This document shows, in pieces, positions 17,890 to 24,844 of a stretch of DNA of 64,000 nt. Below the pieces are notes generated by a model. The model had not been told where the DNA came from and did no database searches. It saw only the letters and a program-made list of their open reading frames with translations. This DNA comes from Candidatus Poribacteria bacterium. GTDB taxonomy: Bacteria > Poribacteria > WGA-4E > PCPOR2b. The position numbers and the translations under genes are program-made. The stretch covers positions 1 to 64,000 of the forward strand of contig JAJECO010000046.1 of NCBI GenBank assembly GCA_022822005.1, read 5' to 3'. The first letter of the stretch is position 1, and each line of letters begins with the position of its first letter.

Positions 17890-17910
17890 AATGGCGATAA
17901 AATCAATCCC

Positions 17911-17964
17911 CGCGCTCCAGTTTTGAATCCCGATTTATCGGGGAGGAGCGCAATGTGTATAGCA
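17911..17964 (+). repeat. Hairpin repeat, copy D, with a nested insertion in its loop
   Basis: The left arm GCGCTCCAG and right arm GGAGCGC are separated by an inserted TTTTGAATCCCGATTTATCGGGG element, which is itself palindromic. The usual tail (AATGTGTATAGC) follows the right arm. Confidence 0.65.
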
Positions 17965-17992
17965 GAGATGTCATTAGGGAGGTTTCACGAAC

Positions 17993-18445
17993 ATGGACGA
18001 AAAACAAGAATTACTAGAAATCTACAAGCTCCACGCGGGCCTCGCCGACAGCGTCAGCAGGCAACGAGGAACAACAAACCGTTTTTATATTTTACTCATG
18101 TCAGGATTATCTGTACTCTTTTCGGCACTATTACAACTCCGAAATGGAGTGCCGCTTGGCGGTCTGATGGTAGGTTTTGGGCTATTGGGCACATCACTCG
18201 CAGTCGCTTGGTACATCCACATCCGTTCCTACCGCCAGCTAAATTCGGGTAAATTTAAGCCTTTACATGAGTTAGAGGAGAAACTCGCTTACCCTTTTTT
18301 CAAGCGGGAATGGGAACTACTTGAAGAAGGAGAGAACCCGAACAAATATTGGAAACTGACCGTCGTTGAGACCTTTGTTCCTATCATCTTTTTCTCTCTC
18401 TTTGCGGTGGTATTGTTTATCGGAATTTACCTATTGCTGCGGTGA
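17993..18445 (+). CDS. RipA-like small integral membrane protein
   Basis: 150 residues. The N-terminal amphipathic part EIYKLHAGLADSVSRQRG leads into two adjacent membrane helices (about 31-49 and 56-78). A conserved-looking cytosolic loop follows (YRQLNSGKFKPLHELEEKL and YPFFKREWELL), and a third helix ends the protein (about 126-149). This layout and the loop wording match the RipA family of octameric bacterial membrane proteins and resemble SLATT-type proteins found with defence genes. It lies between two copies of a dispersed repeat and just upstream of the restriction locus. Function is not known. Confidence 0.55.
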   Translation: MDEKQELLEIYKLHAGLADSVSRQRGTTNRFYILLMSGLSVLFSALLQLRNGVPLGGLMVGFGLLGTSLAVAWYIHIRSYRQLNSGKFKPLHELEEKLAYPFFKREWELLEEGENPNKYWKLTVVETFVPIIFFSLFAVVLFIGIYLLLR

Positions 18446-18520
18446 AAGTCCATTGTCTGAATCACGGATTAACACGGATGAAACGATTACACGGATGAAA
18501 AACAAGACGATCAAATCTTT

Positions 18521-18550
18521 TAGCCCCAGCGGGGCGATATGTTTATAGAA
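18521..18550 (+). repeat. Hairpin-GATATGTTTATAG repeat, copy E
   Basis: The stem GCCCCAGCGGGGC is followed by GATATGTTTATAGAA. Confidence 0.75.
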
Positions 18551-18569
18551 CACCGGAGCCACCAAACAC

Positions 18570-18640
18570 CAAAGCCCCAGTTGCTTTGAATCCCGCCTGT
18601 CCCGATTCATCGGGGATTTATCGGGGCGGGGCGACATGTG
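18570..18640 (+). repeat. Hairpin repeat, copy F, with a nested insertion in its loop
   Basis: The left arm AAAGCCCCAG and right arm GGGGCGACATGTG are split by about 45 bases beginning TTGCTTTGAATCCCG and containing two ATCGGGG palindrome arms. The insertion begins at the same point in the loop as in copy D (after CCAG). Confidence 0.65.
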
Positions 18641-18663
18641 AATATTGTCTGAATCGCCGATTA

Positions 18664-18827
18664 AGCAGATGACACAGATTGCACGGATTATTGTCAGAAT
18701 CAAGATTCTCCCCGATAGATCGGGACAGGCAGGATTTAAGGATTTTCAGGATAATAGATGTCAACGGATAGGGTCAATCCTGTGAATCCTAAAATCCTGT
18801 AAATCCAGATTCAGACAGAATGTAGCG
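18664..18827 (+). repeat. Dispersed repeat, right copy
   Basis: Partner of the copy at 17636-17800. It ends about 20 bases before the hsdS start, so it supplies the immediate upstream region of the restriction locus. Confidence 0.7.
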
Positions 18828-18847
18828 AGAATTTTGGAGAACGTGGT

Positions 18848-20287
18848 ATGATGAATTCATGGACAGAAACAACTTTAGGTGAAGTAATTGAACTTTACGA
18901 TTACAAACGCATACCCTTGAGTACGCAGCAGAGAAGTCAAAGGCAGGGAGAATATCCGTATTACGGAGCAGCAAGAATTATTGATTCTATTGATGATTAC
19001 ATTTTCGATGGTAAATACTTGTTGATTGCAGAGGATGGCAGTGTTATCACCACAGAAGGAAAACCTGTCTTACAATTAGCGGAAGGGAAGTTTTGGGTAA
19101 GCAATCATGCCCATGTTATTCAAGCCAAATCACCAATTTCAACAGACTTTCTGTACTTTGCTATGTCCAACGTAGTGATTTCAGGCTACATCACGGGAAC
19201 TGCACAACCGAAACTATCGCAGAGAAATCTAAAAGCAATAAAATTATCGCTGCCTCCCCTTTCAACCCAACGCAAAATCGCTGCAGTCCTCAGCGCCTAC
19301 GACGACCTGATCGAAAACAACACCCGCCGCATCGAAATCCTTGAGGAGATAGTGGCTGCAATCTACCGAGAATGGTTTGTCGAGTTCCGCCTTCCGGGAC
19401 ATGAGGGGGTGGAGATGGTGGAGTCAGAGTTGGGCTTGATGCCGCAGGGGTGGGAGGTGGGAACGCTCGGAGATTTAGCGGAATCTGTTAGGCGAAATAT
19501 CAAACCAAGTGATATAAATCAGGAAACCCCCTATTTCGGTTTAGAACATTTGCCCCGGAAATCAATTGCCCTTTCAGATTGGGACGTTGTGGATTCAATT
19601 AACAGCGCAAAATTGGCATTCAAAAAAGGTGAGATTCTTTTCGGTAAGATTCGCCCCTATTTTCATAAGGTTGGTGTTGCACCACTAGACGGCATTTGTT
19701 CGTCAGACACAATCGTGATACGTTCTAAAAGAAACGAATACTTTGCCATGACCCTTTCCTGCGTTTCCAGTGAACGCTTTATTGAGTATGCAACGACGAC
19801 TTCTCAAGGTACAAAGATGCCAAGAGCCGATTGGAAGGTGCTAGTTAAGTATCCAGTCATAATCCCACCAGATCAAATCACCCAACGTTTCAGTAGTTTT
19901 GTTCGAGATATAGTTAACCAAATCCAGGGGCTAATTTTTCGGAACAGAAATCTCCGCCAAACCCGCGATTTGCTGCTCCCGAAACTCATCTCTGGCGAAA
20001 TTGACGTATCCAACCTTAAAATTGGCACTAACGGAATACAGCCGACGAAGGGAGGAGCGCACATCCCAGATTCGCTAAAAGATTGGTTGCACTCTGATGA
20101 GAATATCCTCGGAGGAAAACCTGTTATCAGAGGCACCCGCTTAGCTGTTGAATTTATCCTTGAACTGCTAGAGCATGGTTGGAGCAAGGAACAGATTCTC
20201 GAAAATTATCCAGATATTGAACGTAAGGACATTGTCGCATGTCTTGTGTATCAACAGAAAGCAACTGATGCGCTTGTTAGCGGATGA
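18848..20287 (+). CDS. hsdS: Type I restriction specificity subunit HsdS fused to a DUF433 antitoxin domain
   Basis: 479 residues. Residues 1 to about 395 are HsdS: target-recognition domain 1 with GEYPYYGAARIID and LSLPPLSTQRKIAAVLSAYDDLIENN as the first conserved helix. A second domain starts near GLMPQGWEVGTLGD and ends at LRQTRDLLLPKLISGEIDV. After a short linker, residues about 406-479 are DUF433 (HSDENILGGKPVIRGTRLAVEFILELLEHGW, split here as one domain), the antitoxin partner of DUF5615 toxins. The stop overlaps the DUF5615 ATG by 20 bases. No stop separates the two domains. No hsdM is adjacent. Confidence 0.88.
   Translation: MMNSWTETTLGEVIELYDYKRIPLSTQQRSQRQGEYPYYGAARIIDSIDDYIFDGKYLLIAEDGSVITTEGKPVLQLAEGKFWVSNHAHVIQAKSPISTDFLYFAMSNVVISGYITGTAQPKLSQRNLKAIKLSLPPLSTQRKIAAVLSAYDDLIENNTRRIEILEEIVAAIYREWFVEFRLPGHEGVEMVESELGLMPQGWEVGTLGDLAESVRRNIKPSDINQETPYFGLEHLPRKSIALSDWDVVDSINSAKLAFKKGEILFGKIRPYFHKVGVAPLDGICSSDTIVIRSKRNEYFAMTLSCVSSERFIEYATTTSQGTKMPRADWKVLVKYPVIIPPDQITQRFSSFVRDIVNQIQGLIFRNRNLRQTRDLLLPKLISGEIDVSNLKIGTNGIQPTKGGAHIPDSLKDWLHSDENILGGKPVIRGTRLAVEFILELLEHGWSKEQILENYPDIERKDIVACLVYQQKATDALVSG
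20048..20065 (+). promoter_or_regulatory. Internal ribosome site in the HsdS-DUF433 linker
   Basis: AAGGGAGGAG (20048-20057) lies five bases before an in-frame ATC codon (20063-20065), exactly where free-standing DUF433 proteins normally begin. It may be the relic of a separate antitoxin start, or a rare ATC start may still be used. Confidence 0.45.
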
Positions 20288-20639
20288 AAACTTGCCCCGT
20301 TTAGCGGTGCAGAGGCTGCGTTCACGCGGACATGACCTTGTCTGGGTAAAGGAGGAAAGACCCGGCATAACCGATCCGGAAGTGCTCTCTTTCGCTACAT
20401 CTGAAAAGAGGCTTCTTCTAACATTCGACAAAGGAGATTTTGGGAAGTTAATTTTTCAAGACAAACAGAAGGCCCCTTTTGGAGTTATTCTGTTTCGCAT
20501 CCGGAACGAGTGCTCACCATCAGAGATAGCACAAATCATAGTCAACATGGTGGAACAACAGTCGAACTGGGCAGGATACTTTTCTGTCGTCCACAATGAA
20601 AATCGTATGCGTATGATATCCCTTATTTCGAACGACTGA
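20268..20639 (+). CDS. DUF5615 (PIN-like, Mut7-C) toxin candidate
   Basis: 123 residues starting MRLLADENLPRLAVQRLRSRG, the hallmark of DUF5615 proteins, which adopt a PIN-like nuclease fold. Acidic positions D7, E8 and the D in LLTFDKGDFG (a second acidic cluster at about residues 54-58) are in the expected places. It overlaps the HsdS-DUF433 frame by 20 bases. This is the standard DUF433-DUF5615 toxin-antitoxin arrangement, except that the antitoxin is fused to HsdS. Presumed role: RNase held in check by the DUF433 domain. An 81-residue gene and hsdR follow. Confidence 0.8.
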   Translation: MRLLADENLPRLAVQRLRSRGHDLVWVKEERPGITDPEVLSFATSEKRLLLTFDKGDFGKLIFQDKQKAPFGVILFRIRNECSPSEIAQIIVNMVEQQSNWAGYFSVVHNENRMRMISLISND

Positions 20640-20710
20640 ATTATACGAATTCGCAGTATGCTTGATGTATCAGACTTGATATTGACACTGGCTGAAAAGA
20701 GTAGATACAA

Positions 20711-20956
20711 ATGATTCAAATTGCTGAACCGGTTACCCTCGAAAAACTGTTGCCACTGATCGAAAAACTGTCGAAAGTGGAGCGCGAACAACTGCGTAAA
20801 TCCCTTGAAACGGACTCGACAACATGGAAGGAAGAATGGGAAGGTATCGTCGCGCATTTCCACAACGCCTTTGCTGACACATCGGAGGATGAAGTGGAGA
20901 AAGACCTTGAAGCGACACTGGCAGAAATAAGACATACAGGACTTAAGCAAGTTTAG
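20711..20956 (+). CDS. Small antitoxin-like hypothetical protein
   Basis: 81 residues, acidic and helical: LEKLLPLIEKLSKVEREQLRKSL then a C-terminal DEVEKDLEATLAEIR. This composition resembles short antitoxins that precede PIN-type toxins, but no toxin follows; hsdR comes next after about 210 bases. No ribosome site is evident before ATG 20711. It could be a second immunity element of the locus or a remnant of another module. I do not recognise a named family. Confidence 0.55.
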   Translation: MIQIAEPVTLEKLLPLIEKLSKVEREQLRKSLETDSTTWKEEWEGIVAHFHNAFADTSEDEVEKDLEATLAEIRHTGLKQV

Positions 20957-20977
20957 CACACAGGGGGTAGATTTTTG

Positions 20978-21045
20978 TTTTTAACCCCCTAAATCCCCCA
21001 ACCCCCCTAGCCCCCCTTGTCAGGGGGGAAACTTGGCAGGGGGAC
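20978..21045. repeat. CCCCCTAAATCCCCC-type dispersed repeat
   Basis: A run of CCCCCT/AGGGGG words around TTGTCAGGGGGGAAA. A related but shorter copy in opposite orientation lies at 56752-56783. Similar repeats occur in many bacterial genomes. Confidence 0.6.
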
Positions 21046-21102
21046 TTATGAACCGCTGCGTAAGTCCTAACACAAACAAATCCATGACGGTAGTTTGTAG
21101 TA

Positions 21103-21118
21103 GCGCAATTTATTGCGC
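21103..21118. repeat. Palindrome GCGCAA-TTTA-TTGCGC before hsdR
   Basis: A perfect 6-bp inverted repeat with a 4-base loop is followed by a T-rich stretch (GTTCTTTTTCTTC). It may terminate transcription from the small gene, leaving hsdR to its own promoter. Confidence 0.5.
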
Positions 21119-21165
21119 GTTCTTTTTCTTCTTTGCGTTTTTGCCTTCTATCTACCGAAAACGTT

Positions 21166-24100
21166 ATGCAGAATCCATACAGTGAGGACCAGCTCGTTGA
21201 ACAACCCGCCATCGCGCTCCTCGCAGAAATGGGATGGGAGATACTTGACTGTTACGATGAATTTGAGGGGGGAAGCAGTCCACTCGGAAGGGCAAACAGG
21301 AGCGAAGTTGTTTTGACAGCGAGGTTACGTCCTGCTCTTGAGCATCTCAATCCCGACGTCTCCACCGAAGCGATCACCGCAGCGATTGACGAACTCACCC
21401 GTTCCCGTGCGGTGATGACCCCCGCCGAAGCCAACTGTGAAGTCTATACCCTACTGAAAGATGGTGTAAAAGTTACAATCACCGACCCCGACGACGAAGG
21501 CGAAACGGTCCTAGACCTGAAGGTGATTGATTGGGAGAATCCAGAGAACAACGATTTCTTCTTGGCGTCCCAGTTTTGGATCACCGGCGAGATGTATACC
21601 CGCCGCCCGGACGCAATCGGCTTTATCAACGGTTTGCCGTTGGTACTGATGGAATTCAAACGGATTGATGAGAATCTCCACGCCGCCTACCACGACAATC
21701 TTAGGGACTACAAGGACACGATCCCCCACCTATTCTGGTATAATGCCCTAATTATCCTCTCCAACGGCTCCGAGAGCAGATTTGGTAGCCTAACAGCCAA
21801 CTGGGAACATTTCACCGAGTGGAAACGGATTGAGGACGAAGCTGAGCCGAGCGAGGTCTCAATACAGACAATCCTGCGGGGCATCTGTGCCCATCGCCGG
21901 TTGTTAGATATCATTGAGAACTTCACGCTGTTTATGGAAGCTCAAGGCGGGCTAATTAAGCTGATCGCCAAGAACCATCAGTACCTCGGCGTCAACAACG
22001 CGGTCGAAGCCCTCCAAGACAGCGCATCGAATTTCGGGAAACTCGGTGTATTCTGGCATACGCAAGGCTCAGGCAAGAGCATCTCAATGATTTTCTTCGC
22101 CCAGAAGGTACTGAGAAAGATGCCGGGGGGTTGGCGGTTCGTTATCGTAACAGATCGCAAAGAGTTGGACGACCAGATTCACAAAAACTTCGCAGACAGC
22201 AGAGGCGTGATCACCCAACCGGATGTCCATGCGAAAGACATCCAGCACCTTCGCCAACTCCTGAGCGAAGATCATCGTTACATCTTCACCCTCATCCAGA
22301 AGTTCCAGACAAACAATGATGAAGAACATCCCGTCCTCTCGGATCGATCAAACATCATCGTCATCACCGATGAATCGCACCGCAGCCAGTACGACACGTT
22401 GGCGTTGAACATGCGGACGGCGCTCCCCAACGCTGCGTTCATCGCCTTCACCGGGACGCCGTTAATCGCCGGCGAGGAGCGGACCAGGGGGGTGTTCGGG
22501 GAGTATGTCTCGATTTACGATTTTAAGCAATCGATCGCAGACGGCGCGACCGTGCCGCTCTATTACGAGAACCGCGTCCCCACCGTGCAGTTGGACAACG
22601 AATACCTGAACGAAGACTTTGAGGGGATTCTGGAGGCAGCGGAACTTGATGAAACGCAGGAAAACCGAATTGAGCAAGAGTTCGCCAGACAATACCATCT
22701 GATCACGCGGGATGAACGGTTAGAAGCTGTCGCCGCGGATATTGTCTCGCACTTCATGGGACGAGGATATCGCGGCAAGGCGATGGTCATCTCGATAGAC
22801 AAAGCCACCGCCGTCAAGATGTATGATAAGGTGCGGGAACATTGGGAACGTTACCGTGAGGAGTTAGAGGCGGAATTGGAAAACACCGTCGTGGCGGGGG
22901 AAGCAGAAAAACTTCAGGCAACGATTGAGTACATGAGGAAAACCGATATGGCGGTGGTGGTCTCCCAGTCGCAGAACGAGATTGATGATCTGAGGGCAAA
23001 GGGTGTAGACATCCTCCCGCACAGGAGCCGTATAAACAGTGAGGATCTGGATACCAAATTCAAAGACCCCGACGATCCGTTTCGTATCGTCTTCGTCTGT
23101 GCGATGTGGATGACCGGTTTCGATGTGCCCTCCTGCTCAACAATCTATCTGGACAAGCCCCAGCGCAACCACACCCTGATGCAGACCATCGCCAGAGCGA
23201 ACCGCGTCTTTGGAGATAAGGTCAACGGCTTAATTGTCGATTACATCGGCATCTTCCGCAACCTTGAGCGGGCGTTGGCGATTTATGCGGAAGGCACTGA
23301 CCCAGAGGGCAGGAATCCAATTCGAGCTAAATCGGAACTGGTCGAGAATCTCAGAGAGACGGTTGCTGAGGTTAAAGCGTTCTGTGCGAACCTCGACGTT
23401 GACCTCGACCGGATTGACGCGGGGGATACAGAAACCTTTGAACGGATAGCGCGGATTGACGATGCGGTGGATAAGCTACTGGTCAACGATGAGACCAAAG
23501 GGGACTACCTACAACGTGCAAATCATATCTACAACCTGTATAAAGCGATCCTCCCCGACAACACCGCGAATGAGTTCAGCCGAATGTGTGCACTCATCAA
23601 CATCATCGCACAAAAGATTAAAAATTTGACCCCACCGCCCGACACCTCCGAGGTGACGGATGCAATCGAAGACCTGCTGGATAGGTCAATCGTGCCGACC
23701 GGTTACATCATAGAGGCAGCCGAGGATTATGAAACACATTCGATTGTCGATCTGAGCCGAATTGACTTCGACCAACTCCGGGAAAGGTTCAGGACGGGAC
23801 GCAAACAGATTGAAGCAGAAAAACTGAGAGGATCAATCAATCGGAAGCTATCGGAGATGATTCGGCTCAATAGATCCCGAATGGACTATCAGGAGAAATT
23901 CGAGCAGATGATCGCCGAGTACAATGACGCCGCGATAGATGTTGATGTATTGTTTGAACAACTCATCGCATTGACAGAAGCGCTCAACGAGGAGGAGCAG
24001 CGCACCATTGCCGAGCAGCTCACCGAGGAAGAACTCGCGGTGTTTGACCTCGTGACTCGTCCTCCCATCGACTTGACCGAATCGCAGCGGAACGAAGTGA

Positions 24101-24333
24101 AAGGTATATGCAGAAGGTTACTCACGATACTTAGAGATGAAAGGCTGGTTTTGGATTGGCGCAGACGGCAGCAATCACGCGCGGCGGTCATGGTTACTGT
24201 TCAAACGGTGCTCGATGAACTGCCAGAATGTTACACGCAGGAGATATACGATCAGACATGCGAGACGGTGTATCAACACATCTACGATTCCTATTACGGA
24301 GCCGGCAACAGCATTTATGGGGCTGCCGCATAG
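21166..24333 (+). CDS. hsdR: Type I restriction enzyme endonuclease/translocase subunit HsdR
   Basis: 1055 residues from ATG 21166; the frame is open back to 21133 but MQNPYSEDQLVEQPAI is the usual start. The N-terminal PD-(D/E)xK nuclease is visible as D149 and E163-F-K165 (RPDAIGF, LVLMEFKR). The SF2 translocase has the P-loop TQGSGKS (about 299-305), DESH (402-405), FTGTPL and a later MWMTGFDVP, IARANRVF. Length is normal for the family and no frame break is seen, so the motor and nuclease look intact. Cleavage should require HsdM and HsdS, yet no hsdM lies in the window. Confidence 0.93.
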   Translation: MQNPYSEDQLVEQPAIALLAEMGWEILDCYDEFEGGSSPLGRANRSEVVLTARLRPALEHLNPDVSTEAITAAIDELTRSRAVMTPAEANCEVYTLLKDGVKVTITDPDDEGETVLDLKVIDWENPENNDFFLASQFWITGEMYTRRPDAIGFINGLPLVLMEFKRIDENLHAAYHDNLRDYKDTIPHLFWYNALIILSNGSESRFGSLTANWEHFTEWKRIEDEAEPSEVSIQTILRGICAHRRLLDIIENFTLFMEAQGGLIKLIAKNHQYLGVNNAVEALQDSASNFGKLGVFWHTQGSGKSISMIFFAQKVLRKMPGGWRFVIVTDRKELDDQIHKNFADSRGVITQPDVHAKDIQHLRQLLSEDHRYIFTLIQKFQTNNDEEHPVLSDRSNIIVITDESHRSQYDTLALNMRTALPNAAFIAFTGTPLIAGEERTRGVFGEYVSIYDFKQSIADGATVPLYYENRVPTVQLDNEYLNEDFEGILEAAELDETQENRIEQEFARQYHLITRDERLEAVAADIVSHFMGRGYRGKAMVISIDKATAVKMYDKVREHWERYREELEAELENTVVAGEAEKLQATIEYMRKTDMAVVVSQSQNEIDDLRAKGVDILPHRSRINSEDLDTKFKDPDDPFRIVFVCAMWMTGFDVPSCSTIYLDKPQRNHTLMQTIARANRVFGDKVNGLIVDYIGIFRNLERALAIYAEGTDPEGRNPIRAKSELVENLRETVAEVKAFCANLDVDLDRIDAGDTETFERIARIDDAVDKLLVNDETKGDYLQRANHIYNLYKAILPDNTANEFSRMCALINIIAQKIKNLTPPPDTSEVTDAIEDLLDRSIVPTGYIIEAAEDYETHSIVDLSRIDFDQLRERFRTGRKQIEAEKLRGSINRKLSEMIRLNRSRMDYQEKFEQMIAEYNDAAIDVDVLFEQLIALTEALNEEEQRTIAEQLTEEELAVFDLVTRPPIDLTESQRNEVKGICRRLLTILRDERLVLDWRRRQQSRAAVMVTVQTVLDELPECYTQEIYDQTCETVYQHIYDSYYGAGNSIYGAAA

Positions 24334-24596
24334 TCGTTGAAATGGGGAGGATAGTCAAAGGGCATAGAAACGGTTGGATTGGCTTCCGGTTCAGACATTT
24401 ACAATACCTACCGTTCTTCCGTTTGGTAGGCGCTGTTTCCAACTGCGCCGGTGCGGTTGAAAACCGTACCTACCGGATTGGATTGAATATGGTTCGGTTT
24501 GGAGTGTTTCATTAATTCTAAGATCTACTATACAAAGCTGGGAGCACGCGCGATTTTTGTAAAAGTGTCAAATATTGTCAAATATTGTAAAGTTGT

Positions 24597-24630
24597 AGGG
24601 AACAACGTCCGAGAGTTGTTCCCTATTTTT
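24597..24630 (+). terminator. Rho-independent terminator
   Basis: Arms AGGGAACAAC (24597-24606) and GTTGTTCCCT (24615-24624) form a perfect 10-bp stem followed by ATTTTTATT. It lies about 260 bases downstream of hsdR. Confidence 0.8.
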
Positions 24631-24699
24631 ATTCTTTCTTTACCAAACTGGCAATTTCGGTTATAATAATTTGAGCTGCTAGTTGCTAGACCTGCTCGG

Positions 24700-24760
24700 C
24701 TTGGATAGGCATATCCAAGCCATCTTTGCGCGTGTGCAGTGGATTTGTCAATCCACTGCG
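24700..24760. repeat. Two consecutive hairpins
   Basis: GCTTGGATA/TATCCAAGC and GCAGTGGATT/AATCCACTGC each form stems of about nine to ten bp, spaced by about 15 bases. Confidence 0.55.
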
Positions 24761-24807
24761 AGCAGTGAGGAACTCGATTTCGTTTTCATGTTTCCGCTTC
24801 GCGACAT

Positions 24808-24844
24808 TTCACATCACTAGCAACTTGCGTTATAATAAATCCGA
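24808..24844 (+). promoter_or_regulatory. Promoter producing a likely leaderless mRNA
   Basis: TTCACA (24808-24813), a 17-bp spacer, and TATAAT (24831-24836), with the EamA ATG at 24844. Only seven bases separate the -10 box from the start codon, so transcription should begin at or next to the ATG. Confidence 0.65.

Larger units (their letters stand above)
17242..17992. repeat. Repeat-rich intergenic region
   Basis: No gene is seen. It contains palindromic CCCGAT/ATCGGG-type fragments (about 17350-17410). It also holds several copies of a hairpin followed by GACATGTTTATAG, and the left copy of a roughly 160-base dispersed repeat (about 17636-17800) that recurs at about 18664-18827. These features are described separately below. 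Confidence 0.7.
18446..18847. repeat. Repeat-rich intergenic region upstream of hsdS
   Basis: Holds degenerate ACGGATTAACACGGATG-type repeats (about 18462-18500), hairpin copies E and F and the right copy of the dispersed repeat. GGAG at about 18834 precedes the hsdS start. There is no room for an hsdM gene here. Confidence 0.7.
24334..24843. other. Intergenic region with terminator, hairpins and leaderless promoter
   Basis: 510 bases without a gene. It contains a direct repeat GTCAAATATT (about 24568-24586), a strong terminator (24597-24630) and two further hairpins at about 24700-24760. The EamA promoter closes the region. TATAATAATTTGAGCTGCTAG at about 24662 resembles a word at about 17806. 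Confidence 0.6.

Noticed and set aside
17242-18847. CRISPR array
   Set aside because: Repeats are present but are hairpins and palindromes at irregular spacing with no constant spacer length and no cas genes.
18848-24333. Complete type I restriction-modification system
   Set aside because: HsdS and HsdR are present but no HsdM can be found between 16.4 and 24.4 kb.
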